DNA from: a virus
Length of the DNA stretch: 29,319 nt
IMG/VR virus record: IMGVR_UViG_3300020200_000129
Coordinates: 1-29,319 of that record
Direction: 5' to 3' (one strand)
Shown: positions 1 through 6,747 of the stretch, piece after piece
Position numbering within the stretch: the first letter of the stretch is position 1
Layout: each line of letters opens with the position of its first letter
Notes under the pieces: model-generated
What the model was told of the DNA's origin: nothing
Databases searched by the model: none
What the model saw: the letters and a program-made list of their open reading frames with translations, nothing else
Made by a program: the position numbers and the translations under genes

Positions 1-155
1 TTACCCTCACCACCATCACCACCACCATAATCATCATAATCTTCAAGCAACAACTCTTGGTAAGCAGAGTTAACTTCTTCTTCAATAACCTGAAGAAGAA
101 TCTCTATTTTTTTCTCGTTCAGTTTCTGCTTGTAATAATCTTTCTTTGCCACCAT
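1..155 (-). CDS. Partial hypothetical acidic protein, runs off left edge
   Basis: Reading leftwards from an ATG at 155-153, a frame stays open to the window edge (51 codons seen). It encodes a lysine-rich, probably helical start (MVAKKDYYKQKLNEKK), then a Glu/Leu-rich helix (EILLQVIEEEVNSAYQELL) and a Gly/Asp-rich tail. The codon just before the ATG is TAA, so the frame cannot begin further upstream. AGGGA lies about ten bases before the ATG and could be a weak ribosome-binding site. It overlaps the last 74 bases of the 82-450 gene in another frame, so it is either an overlapping downstream gene or the product of a +1 frameshift. I do not recognise the family. Confidence 0.5.
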   Translation of the reverse strand, partial: MVAKKDYYKQKLNEKKIEILLQVIEEEVNSAYQELLLEDYDDYGGGDGGEG

Positions 156-450
156 TTAAAGCCCATCCCTTCGGCCTACTAACCCAACTGGAGTCATGTA
201 ATCTACTTGGGTCAATCCATAGCTTAACACCTGTAATTAGTTCCCAGTATGCTATCACTTCTTTGTCCGTATCATTCAAAATCATTTTCTTTGTGCTGCG
301 GTGACGCTTTGATAAACCAACAGCCTTTCTATATTGTCCCGGTATAGCTTGCAGGATTATTCGTTTCAATAAAAACCAATCGGTAACGTTGCCTTGAACA
401 TATGAAGCAACGTAATCAAGTTGTTCTTTAACGTAATCTGGCAATGACAT
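82..450 (-). CDS. Hypothetical protein, 122 aa
   Basis: A complete minus-strand frame with an ATG at 450, divergent from the portal gene. The first 100 or so residues look like a compact globular protein (MSLPDYVKEQLDYVASYV, then a segment with WFLLKRIIL, and later GVKLWIDPSRLHDSSW). The last 20 are charged and low in complexity, and overlap the start of the next minus-strand gene, where the alternative frame looks more protein-like. No clear ribosome-binding site precedes the ATG. I do not recognise the family and assign no function. It may belong to a minus-strand operon extending beyond the window, separate from the virion module. Confidence 0.6.
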   Translation of the reverse strand: MSLPDYVKEQLDYVASYVQGNVTDWFLLKRIILQAIPGQYRKAVGLSKRHRSTKKMILNDTDKEVIAYWELITGVKLWIDPSRLHDSSWVSRPKGWALNGGKERLLQAETEREKNRDSSSGY

Positions 451-538
451 AAACGATCAGTATATAGTTAGCTACTTGTATTTGTCATTTTTCATTTGTA
501 GTTAGAATACTTAAGCTTTATTAACACAAGGTTAATCA
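451..538. promoter_or_regulatory. Divergent intergenic region between the left minus-strand genes and portal
   Basis: These 88 AT-rich bases separate two divergently read genes, so both must be transcribed from here or from outside. CTTTATTAAC at 516-525 is a loose match to the CTATTTA box found upstream of other genes and ends 13 bases before the portal ATG. AAGGTTA at 529-535 is the probable portal ribosome-binding site. On the minus strand, CTATATACTG lies just ahead of the 450 start. No terminator is seen. Confidence 0.35.
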
Positions 539-3500
539 ATGGCTAAAAAAGAAAAGAGCTTTTATCAGCGGCTAACACGATTGTTTCGTAGTGGTCCAGC
601 AATACGTAGAAAGATTCGTGGTCAAGATTATAAAAACTTCTATGACAATCAAGTAGTTCAAAACAACCTTGGCTACTATGGTGCCGCTGGATTTAAACGT
701 GAAGCATCTCCGTTTTCTGTAATGGGTGCATACGGCATTCTAGATCGTATGAGCCGTTATGCTGAGTTTGCTTCCATGGAAGAAACAGCTGATATCGCAA
801 CAGCATTAAACGTTTATGCTGATGAATCTTGCGCCTCGGACGAAAACGGTAGAACTTTTCACATTTATAGCGATAACCCACAAGTTCAACGTGCATTAGA
901 AGAACTTTTCTATGATGTAATGAATATTGAGTTTAATGCAAGACGTATGGTTCGTAACCTTGTAAAGAATGGTGACTACTTCATGTACATTGAAGTTGTA
1001 CCAGATTACGGTGTAATCAACGTAGAACCTCTTCCAGTAAACGAAGTAGAACGTGAAGAAGGATTTGACAAGCACGATCCTTATGCCGTCAGGTTCCGTC
1101 TTATAACAAGAGGCGGCAAGTATCTTGAAAACTGGCAGATGCTTCACTTTCGTATCCTTGGTAACGATCTCTTTCTTCCATATGGTACAAGTTTTCTAGA
1201 GTCTGCACGCAGGCCATGGAGGCAGCTGTGTGTTGCAAAAGGCACACCAGTTTGGGTGAAAGAACATGGCCATCAAGCCATTGAAGATATTGTTCCCGGC
1301 GACACTGTTTATTGTTTTGACTCAGATTGTTCTCGTCTTGTTGAGACAAAGGTTAAGCATATAATGACTATGGGTACACAAGACGTAGTAACAGTGTCAA
1401 CGAAACATAGATCGATCACTGTGACGCCCAATCACGGAATGTTGATCAAGGATAATGCAGGAGCAATATACAAGAAGAAGGCAGAAGAATTAACGAAAGA
1501 AGATAGTCTAATATTGCCAATCGTTGAAGATTGCTTGTTCGATATAGCTGATACTATACACGTTAAATCTGAACCCTATGCCTTTAAAGCTACAATGCCA
1601 ATAAATTACGAACCAAAAGGAATATTGGCAAAACTATCGGCACTCGGAATCAATAAAGTTCATTTAAAGAACGCTCATTGGTTTTTACGTGGTCATAGAA
1701 AAATATCATATGAACTGCTAACTTTGTTGCGTAAAGGTTTTGAGATACCAGATTCATCTGTCCAAGCATTTTGGAGGCACTCAAACAAAAAGGCCATGTT
1801 TGCAACAACAAGGGATGGTGTAGGTTTTGATTATGTACCTAATGAAGACTTCATGCGGTTTCTGGGTTTTATGTACGGTGATGGTTGGGTGCATAAGAAC
1901 ATCATTGGCTTTGCTCTTGGTGTTTATGAATCGCAAAATCAGTATTATATCGATCTGGCCAATAAACTATTTCCGAATACCAAAGCGTACAGATGCCAAA
2001 CTGGCATAAAAGGCTCTAGAGGTGGTTCTGTAAAAATCGATTCAACAGAAACAGCAGAGTTGTTGCGGGCCGCTGGATTTAAGACCGGATTTGCCAATAA
2101 GTTTATTCCTCCTTGGGTATTCCGTTGCCCCAGAAAGTTTAAACAGCAATTTATTAGAGGTTTGTTTGATGCAGATGGCTGTAAATCAACCGGTGTAATA
2201 ACGTTTGCAAACAAGCAACTAATTACTGATTTGGAACAATTGTGTCATCAAGTTGGGATTCACACAGGAAGGATTCGTCATACTTGTAAAGAGGGAATCT
2301 ACAACGATAAAAAAGCAAAGAAACCTGTTCATAGAAACAATGCATATAGCTTATGGTTAAACATTACCAACATTGACAAACCAAACAATCTTCTTTTTGA
2401 AAAATTAAGTTCCGTTACAAAAGCCGGAACGAGTATGACATATGATCTGGAAGTAGAGCATTCGGGTCATAATTTTATTGCAGCGTCGGTACCAGTTTCT
2501 AACACCATGATGGAGGACTCAATGCTGGTATATCGTCTTGTACGCTCTCCAGAACGCAGAGTGTTTTATGTAGACGTATCAGCAGTGCATCCCAATGACA
2601 TTCCAAGCTATATGGAAGCTGTTAAAGAGTCTATGCGTGGAGCAAGTGTTATCGAACAACAAACAGGCCGTCAAGATTTCCGCTATAATCCTCTTGCTAT
2701 TGATGAAGACTATTTCTTGCCAACCAGACCAAACAATCAAACCAAGATTGAATCATTGGCTGGAGGTCAGAACGCAACAGCTATCGAAGACGTAGAGTAT
2801 ATTCATAAAAAACTTATTGCTGCATTGATGGTACCAAAGGCTTATCTAACATACGACGAAGCTATTAGTTCTAAAGCAACTCTAGCACAAGAAGATATTC
2901 GTTTCTCCAGAACTGTAGGTCAGTTGCAAAAGATTCTTGTTGCTGAACTTAACAAGCTTGCAATGATTCATCTTTATGCACTTGGATTTTCTGGAGATGA
3001 TTTGTTGAACTTTGATATCAAGTTTTCAAATCCATCAACTGTTGCAGTGCAACAAAAACTTGCTCTTATATCCAGCAAACTTGAGATTGCTGGCAAAGCT
3101 TTGGAGCTCTCAAAAGAAACAGGTTTGTTAAGTTTCAACTACATTCAAACTGAGATTCTTGGTTTGCGTCAAGAACAAATCAACATAATCAAACAAGAAG
3201 CTCGACAAGATCAAGTTGCTATGGCAGAGCTTAAAAAGATTGCAGAGAATCCACCGTTTGATAAAAGCATTGACAGCAACATTGATATCTTTGACAAAAG
3301 CAACTATGAAGTTCCTACTTCACCTTATGCGCCAGATAAAAAAGAACTTCGTAAGGTTGAGATTCAAAACCAAGAAGAAGAACAAGAATATCAGGCTAAA
3401 CGAGCAAAAGAACGTGAAGAAAAGTCTGGGAACAATAGCGGAGCACCTATACGTTTTAGTCCAACACCCAACCTCGATAAGAGCTTTAGAAAATCTAGAA

Positions 3501-3832
3501 GAAGCAAGGCATTCACAGGAGACAGAGCTCTTGTTATGCCAGACTTTAAAAAGATGTTGGATATCACAAACAATCGTTATTCCAAAGATCCATTTGACAC
3601 AGAATCAATTCGTAAGTTTGTGTTAGAAGAAGCCGAGATGGAAAAAGATCTTTTTGGTTCAAGCAATCGTTTGCCATTTGGTTTATCAAAAGAAATGCAA
3701 ACATCACTTCGTAAACTAAACGAAGCTTTGTATTCAACAAGCGTGATTACAAACACTGAAGTTGTTAACAGTAACAAAGATGAAGTTAATGATGAACTAT
3801 TCCTTATAGAAAAAGAGTTGAAAACAGAATAG
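539..3832 (+). CDS. 20: Portal protein (gp20-like) interrupted by an intein
   Basis: T4 gp20-type portal, the dodecameric ring at the unique head vertex through which DNA is packaged and to which the neck attaches. The precursor is 1097 residues. Residues 1-230 and 656-1097 are the portal halves; residues 231-655 are an intein, leaving a mature protein of about 672 residues. The portal call rests on the region after the splice point (TMMEDSMLVYRL, then RSPERRVFYVDV), which is typical of T4-like portals, and on the N-terminal SRYAEFASMEETADIA segment. The C-terminal 150 residues are charged, low-complexity helix. AAGGTTA gives a ribosome-binding site before the ATG. It is the first gene of the head module. 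Portal identity is well supported. Confidence 0.93.
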   Translation: MAKKEKSFYQRLTRLFRSGPAIRRKIRGQDYKNFYDNQVVQNNLGYYGAAGFKREASPFSVMGAYGILDRMSRYAEFASMEETADIATALNVYADESCASDENGRTFHIYSDNPQVQRALEELFYDVMNIEFNARRMVRNLVKNGDYFMYIEVVPDYGVINVEPLPVNEVEREEGFDKHDPYAVRFRLITRGGKYLENWQMLHFRILGNDLFLPYGTSFLESARRPWRQLCVAKGTPVWVKEHGHQAIEDIVPGDTVYCFDSDCSRLVETKVKHIMTMGTQDVVTVSTKHRSITVTPNHGMLIKDNAGAIYKKKAEELTKEDSLILPIVEDCLFDIADTIHVKSEPYAFKATMPINYEPKGILAKLSALGINKVHLKNAHWFLRGHRKISYELLTLLRKGFEIPDSSVQAFWRHSNKKAMFATTRDGVGFDYVPNEDFMRFLGFMYGDGWVHKNIIGFALGVYESQNQYYIDLANKLFPNTKAYRCQTGIKGSRGGSVKIDSTETAELLRAAGFKTGFANKFIPPWVFRCPRKFKQQFIRGLFDADGCKSTGVITFANKQLITDLEQLCHQVGIHTGRIRHTCKEGIYNDKKAKKPVHRNNAYSLWLNITNIDKPNNLLFEKLSSVTKAGTSMTYDLEVEHSGHNFIAASVPVSNTMMEDSMLVYRLVRSPERRVFYVDVSAVHPNDIPSYMEAVKESMRGASVIEQQTGRQDFRYNPLAIDEDYFLPTRPNNQTKIESLAGGQNATAIEDVEYIHKKLIAALMVPKAYLTYDEAISSKATLAQEDIRFSRTVGQLQKILVAELNKLAMIHLYALGFSGDDLLNFDIKFSNPSTVAVQQKLALISSKLEIAGKALELSKETGLLSFNYIQTEILGLRQEQINIIKQEARQDQVAMAELKKIAENPPFDKSIDSNIDIFDKSNYEVPTSPYAPDKKELRKVEIQNQEEEQEYQAKRAKEREEKSGNNSGAPIRFSPTPNLDKSFRKSRRSKAFTGDRALVMPDFKKMLDITNNRYSKDPFDTESIRKFVLEEAEMEKDLFGSSNRLPFGLSKEMQTSLRKLNEALYSTSVITNTEVVNSNKDEVNDELFLIEKELKTE
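1229..2503 (+). other. Intein with LAGLIDADG homing endonuclease inside the portal
   Basis: In-frame 425-residue protein intron, residues 231-655 of the precursor. It starts with Cys231 in CVAKGTPVWV (block A), has TVTPNHGML (block B, with the TxxH signature), two LAGLIDADG-type motifs (LGFMYGDGW at 442-450 and GLFDADGC at 541-548), then YDLEVEHSGHNF (block F), and ends at Asn655 followed by Thr656 as the first extein residue. The expected splice joins WRQL to TMMED. The residue before the terminal Asn is Ser rather than the usual His, a known but less common state. Both endonuclease motifs keep their acidic residue, so homing activity is plausible. Confidence 0.92.
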
Positions 3833-3837
3833 TTGTT

Positions 3838-3846
3838 CTATTTATC
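3838..3846 (+). promoter_or_regulatory. CTATTTATC box, candidate late promoter
   Basis: CTATTTATC begins six bases after the portal stop and 60 bases before the next start codon. The same nine bases occur upstream of the second sheath gene at 25620. It is one of seven exact CTATTTA boxes found between genes in this window. Promoter function is inferred from recurrence and position only. Confidence 0.4.
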
Positions 3847-3897
3847 AAACAGCTAGCGGCAAGCAGCTATCTAATATATCTGTAAGCAAGGTAAAAA

Positions 3898-4770
3898 ATG
3901 CAAAAGCTAAAACACAACAAGAAACGAAATACTGGGTTGCTTTATGAATTCTTTGCACGTTATATCGGTAAAGCCATTTTAGAAGGCAGAGATTCCGATA
4001 TAAGCAAAGCAAAAACGTTGCTTAAAAAACATTTCAACAAAGGAACAGACACCTATAAAGAGCTTAAGCTTTTTAAAGCATTGTCTGAAAGTAACGTTAC
4101 CAATAGAGATCAAGCGTTGTATCTGATGAGCAGAGTTCGTGATTCAGTAAAACTTCAAAGTCAAGCAAGACTTGATCTAGAAAAAACAAGTTTGATTCAT
4201 GAAGTTAATGCAAATCTAAACTCGGATCTTTTCTTCGAAGAAACAATCCCAGAATACAAAAAACTTGCAACCATTCAAGTGCTATTAAACACTTGGAGAG
4301 ATGAAACACTTAAAGAAGCTGTTTCAGAAACCGTGCAACTTGAAGAACGTCTTGTTGAGTTTATGCTGGAGAAACGTATCTCCGCAGAACAAGCTAATGA
4401 AGCCGCTAAAATGACCAACGAAGATGTTGATCGTCTTGTTGTTAACATCATGACAGAAAAAGTTAACAAAAAGTATACCAACCTTAACTTAGAACAAAAA
4501 GACATTATTCGTTTGTTTGTGTTTAGCAAAGATGATCCAACAGCTAAAACTCAACTAGTAGAAAGTTTGGAAAAACTTAAGAAACGTTTTGTTGGAACTG
4601 TGGCTGCACACACACATGAGTTTTCTGGTGACAATGTTTTGTTAAACAAGCTAAATGAAATACGTGGTACACTTCAAAAAGACTACAACGATACTTCAGT
4701 TATTACTGAAGAACTTGTAACCTTCTATCTTGGCTTATCAAAACTAGAAGGAGAGGTTAAAGCAAAATGA
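3898..4770 (+). CDS. Conserved head-module protein between portal and protease
   Basis: A 290-residue, strongly helical, charged protein (MQKLKHNKKRNTGLLYEFF at the start) with no transmembrane segment, signal peptide or cysteine. It sits between portal and prohead protease, where T4 has the small prohead core genes 67 and 68, but it is much longer than those and I see no direct sequence match. Its stop overlaps the protease start by four bases (ATGA), so the two are probably translationally coupled. AAGGT precedes the ATG by five to six bases. A role in prohead assembly is inferred from position; the product itself is of unknown function. Confidence 0.8.
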   Translation: MQKLKHNKKRNTGLLYEFFARYIGKAILEGRDSDISKAKTLLKKHFNKGTDTYKELKLFKALSESNVTNRDQALYLMSRVRDSVKLQSQARLDLEKTSLIHEVNANLNSDLFFEETIPEYKKLATIQVLLNTWRDETLKEAVSETVQLEERLVEFMLEKRISAEQANEAAKMTNEDVDRLVVNIMTEKVNKKYTNLNLEQKDIIRLFVFSKDDPTAKTQLVESLEKLKKRFVGTVAAHTHEFSGDNVLLNKLNEIRGTLQKDYNDTSVITEELVTFYLGLSKLEGEVKAK

Positions 4771-5396
4771 GCGACAAAAAATTTCTTCTCAAAGAGTTTA
4801 CAGCCTTTGAGTACAACGACGAAGATGCAAGCAAGTACGAAGAAGGTAAACCATTAATCCTAAATGGCATTCTTCAAAAAGCAAACACACTAAACCAAAA
4901 CGGTCGTGTATATCCTCGTCACATTCTTGAACGTGAAATTCGTAACTACGAAAAACTTATTCGTGAGAACCGTGCATTTGGTGAACTAGATCATGCTAAC
5001 GACCCAATCGTTAACATGAAAAATATCTCACACGTTATTCGTGAGATTTGGATGGAAGGCGAAGTAGTGTATGGAAAAGTAGAAATCCTACCAACTCCTT
5101 CTGGAAAGATTATCGAAGCTCTTATCACTCGTAAGTGTAAACCCGGTATCTCCAGCAGAGCATTAGGTTCCCTTCAAAGAGAAAACAATGTTAACGTTGT
5201 TCAAGATGACTTACAGATTATTTGTTGGGACTTCGTGAGTGAGCCAAGCACACCCGGAGCCTTTATGGCATTATCAGAAGCAAAGCTAATTGACACCGAA
5301 ACAGCTCGAAAAGCCTTTAAAAAGAATGATTTTGTTGAAAGAGCAGCCAACGAAATCTTGGATTTGATAAAAAATAAGAGTCCAGAACACCCCTGA
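4767..5396 (+). CDS. 21: Prohead core protease (gp21-like)
   Basis: Serine protease that matures the T4-type prohead by cleaving scaffold, capsid and internal proteins, then itself. Length is 209 residues, close to T4 gp21 (212). Family signatures are clear: NGRVYPRHILEREI at about 46-59, GELDHAND with the likely catalytic His76, SHVIREIWMEG and VYGKVEIL, and GISSRALGS with the likely catalytic Ser129 or Ser130. T4 gp21 cuts after (Leu/Ile)-x-Glu, relevant to the candidate cleavage sites in neighbouring proteins. The ribosome-binding site AGGAGAGGT lies inside the preceding gene, whose stop overlaps this start. Confidence 0.95.
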   Translation: MSDKKFLLKEFTAFEYNDEDASKYEEGKPLILNGILQKANTLNQNGRVYPRHILEREIRNYEKLIRENRAFGELDHANDPIVNMKNISHVIREIWMEGEVVYGKVEILPTPSGKIIEALITRKCKPGISSRALGSLQRENNVNVVQDDLQIICWDFVSEPSTPGAFMALSEAKLIDTETARKAFKKNDFVERAANEILDLIKNKSPEHP

Positions 5397-5453
5397 AACC
5401 ACCCTGCGACTAATACAAAATCCCAAAGAGTACCAAATAAGAAGTAATATACC

Positions 5454-5987
5454 ATGAAGATACAAAAAACAGAGTTCAAAACAATCGTTAAAGAATGCCT
5501 TAAAGAGTTGGTTGCTGAAGGTGCATTAGATCATATGGTTGGTGGACTGCTTGCTGAACGTTCAAACGTTTTACAGCAACAAGCTGTTATGCAAGATCCA
5601 AGAATAAAGATGGCTGCTGCTGGCAATCCTGTTATGGAACAAATATTTGCTGACACAGCTGTTACTTCACTTCCAATGCAACAACAAGGTATTATGCCCA
5701 ATGGAATGACTCTTCCAGCTGGAATTAATCTTGCAATGCTTGGAGAAAATACAACACCTTCGTCTCCCTCTTTTGGTTATGTTCCACAAGGACGTAATCC
5801 TCTTCCCCCAAGAGATCCACAAGCCGTTGCTGCACTTCAACAACAATATTCACAACAACAGCAACAAAATCCTGCATCAACTTGGGCACGTTTAGCTTTT
5901 AACTCACCAATAAGCAATCGTCCCGGTGGTCCAAGAGGCACAAGTGAAGGTCATCTTCCCGGTGCTAAAAAAGGTAGTTTCGAATAA
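5454..5987 (+). CDS. Small head-region protein with capsid-targeting-like N-terminus
   Basis: A 177-residue protein. The first 23 residues form a basic amphipathic segment (MKIQKTEFKTIVKECLKE, then LVAEG) that recurs in other proteins of this window. The rest is rich in Gln, Pro and Met, with a Gln-rich stretch near 125-138 and two more conserved-looking blocks: NPVMEQIFADTA at about 58-69 and TWARLAFNSP near 142-151. Position next to the protease and before the scaffold suggests a prohead core or internal protein that gp21 cleaves (LVAE/G and LLAE/R are candidate sites). I recall related proteins in marine T4-like phages but cannot name a function. Confidence 0.75.
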   Translation: MKIQKTEFKTIVKECLKELVAEGALDHMVGGLLAERSNVLQQQAVMQDPRIKMAAAGNPVMEQIFADTAVTSLPMQQQGIMPNGMTLPAGINLAMLGENTTPSSPSFGYVPQGRNPLPPRDPQAVAALQQQYSQQQQQNPASTWARLAFNSPISNRPGGPRGTSEGHLPGAKKGSFE

Positions 5988-6021
5988 TCTCTTCTAAAAT
6001 ATAACTTGGTCTATAATTATT

Positions 6022-6044
6022 CTTGTAGAAACAACTACAAGGAG
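6022..6044 (+). promoter_or_regulatory. Hairpin overlapping the ribosome-binding site
   Basis: CTTGTAG (6022-6028) pairs perfectly with CTACAAG (6035-6041) around an AAACAA loop. The right arm contains the first bases of AAGGAG (6039-6044), the ribosome-binding site for the start at 6053. Folding would partly mask it. Whether this regulates translation is not known. Confidence 0.4.
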
Positions 6045-6052
6045 AATAGATC

Positions 6053-6682
6053 ATGCCAACAACAAGATACGAATCTACAGAAGCACCTACCGGAAGAAGA
6101 GTATACGGAGCAGGCACATTAGGCCAACGAGATTCTGCCGGTCTGGCTGCTGCATTCACACGCCCGCCGCTGCCGTCTGGAGTCTCTGACGCTCTGACCT
6201 ACGCAATACAAAATATGGAAAACATTGGTACCGGTACTGGTGAAGAGCCTAACCTAATGTTTCCACAATATCGTAGAAACTTTGTTCCGGCTGGAGGAAC
6301 CCTTACGCAAGAATATGTACTTGTCAGAGATAAAACCACTGTTACCCCCGCCGCCGGTACAGGTCTTGGAACAGCATACTCTCCAACTATTGCTTCTCCC
6401 GGTGAAGGCGAAGGCATAAACCCTGCCCGCCTTCGATTTGTTGCAGGTGCAGTAACAGCTGTATTGCTTGATGCAACAGACTCTAATGGTCCAAATCCAC
6501 TATATAACCCAACTAACGAAGCTCACAAAACCAGAAGCGATGCAGGATCAATTGATAATACTGGTGGAGTGCGTAGATTCAAGCTTGGTATTGCTTCATC
6601 AACACAAACAACGCTAACAGAAAATAATAACCGTGGTCAGTTCCCCGGTCAACCAATTGGTCCTACACCACCAACAACCTGA
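6053..6682 (+). CDS. Hypothetical head-module protein, 209 aa
   Basis: A 209-residue protein with a low-complexity composition rich in Thr, Gly, Pro and Asn, and no cysteine, signal peptide or membrane segment. The N-terminus (MPTTRYESTEAPTGRRVYG) and the Pro/Thr-rich C-terminal tail look disordered; a middle segment (AARLR-type strands near 120-140, with ARLRFVAGAVTAVLL) may fold. AAGGAG lies eight bases before the ATG. It lies between a probable core protein and the scaffold, so a minor structural or internal role is a reasonable guess from context alone. I do not recognise the family. Confidence 0.7.
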   Translation: MPTTRYESTEAPTGRRVYGAGTLGQRDSAGLAAAFTRPPLPSGVSDALTYAIQNMENIGTGTGEEPNLMFPQYRRNFVPAGGTLTQEYVLVRDKTTVTPAAGTGLGTAYSPTIASPGEGEGINPARLRFVAGAVTAVLLDATDSNGPNPLYNPTNEAHKTRSDAGSIDNTGGVRRFKLGIASSTQTTLTENNNRGQFPGQPIGPTPPTT

Positions 6683-6689
6683 TAAATGT

Positions 6690-6707
6690 GCAAAAACCGG
6701 TTTGTGC
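6690..6707. other. Short dyad between genes
   Basis: GCAAAAACC is followed directly by GGTTTGTGC, a near-perfect 9+9 inverted repeat with one mismatch and no loop, eight bases after the preceding stop. It has no T-run, so it is unlikely to be an intrinsic terminator. TATATATAAG follows at about 6709-6718. Confidence 0.25.
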
Positions 6708-6747
6708 GTATATATAAGATTAAGTAAGTTTTTAGGAGTTTAACGAT

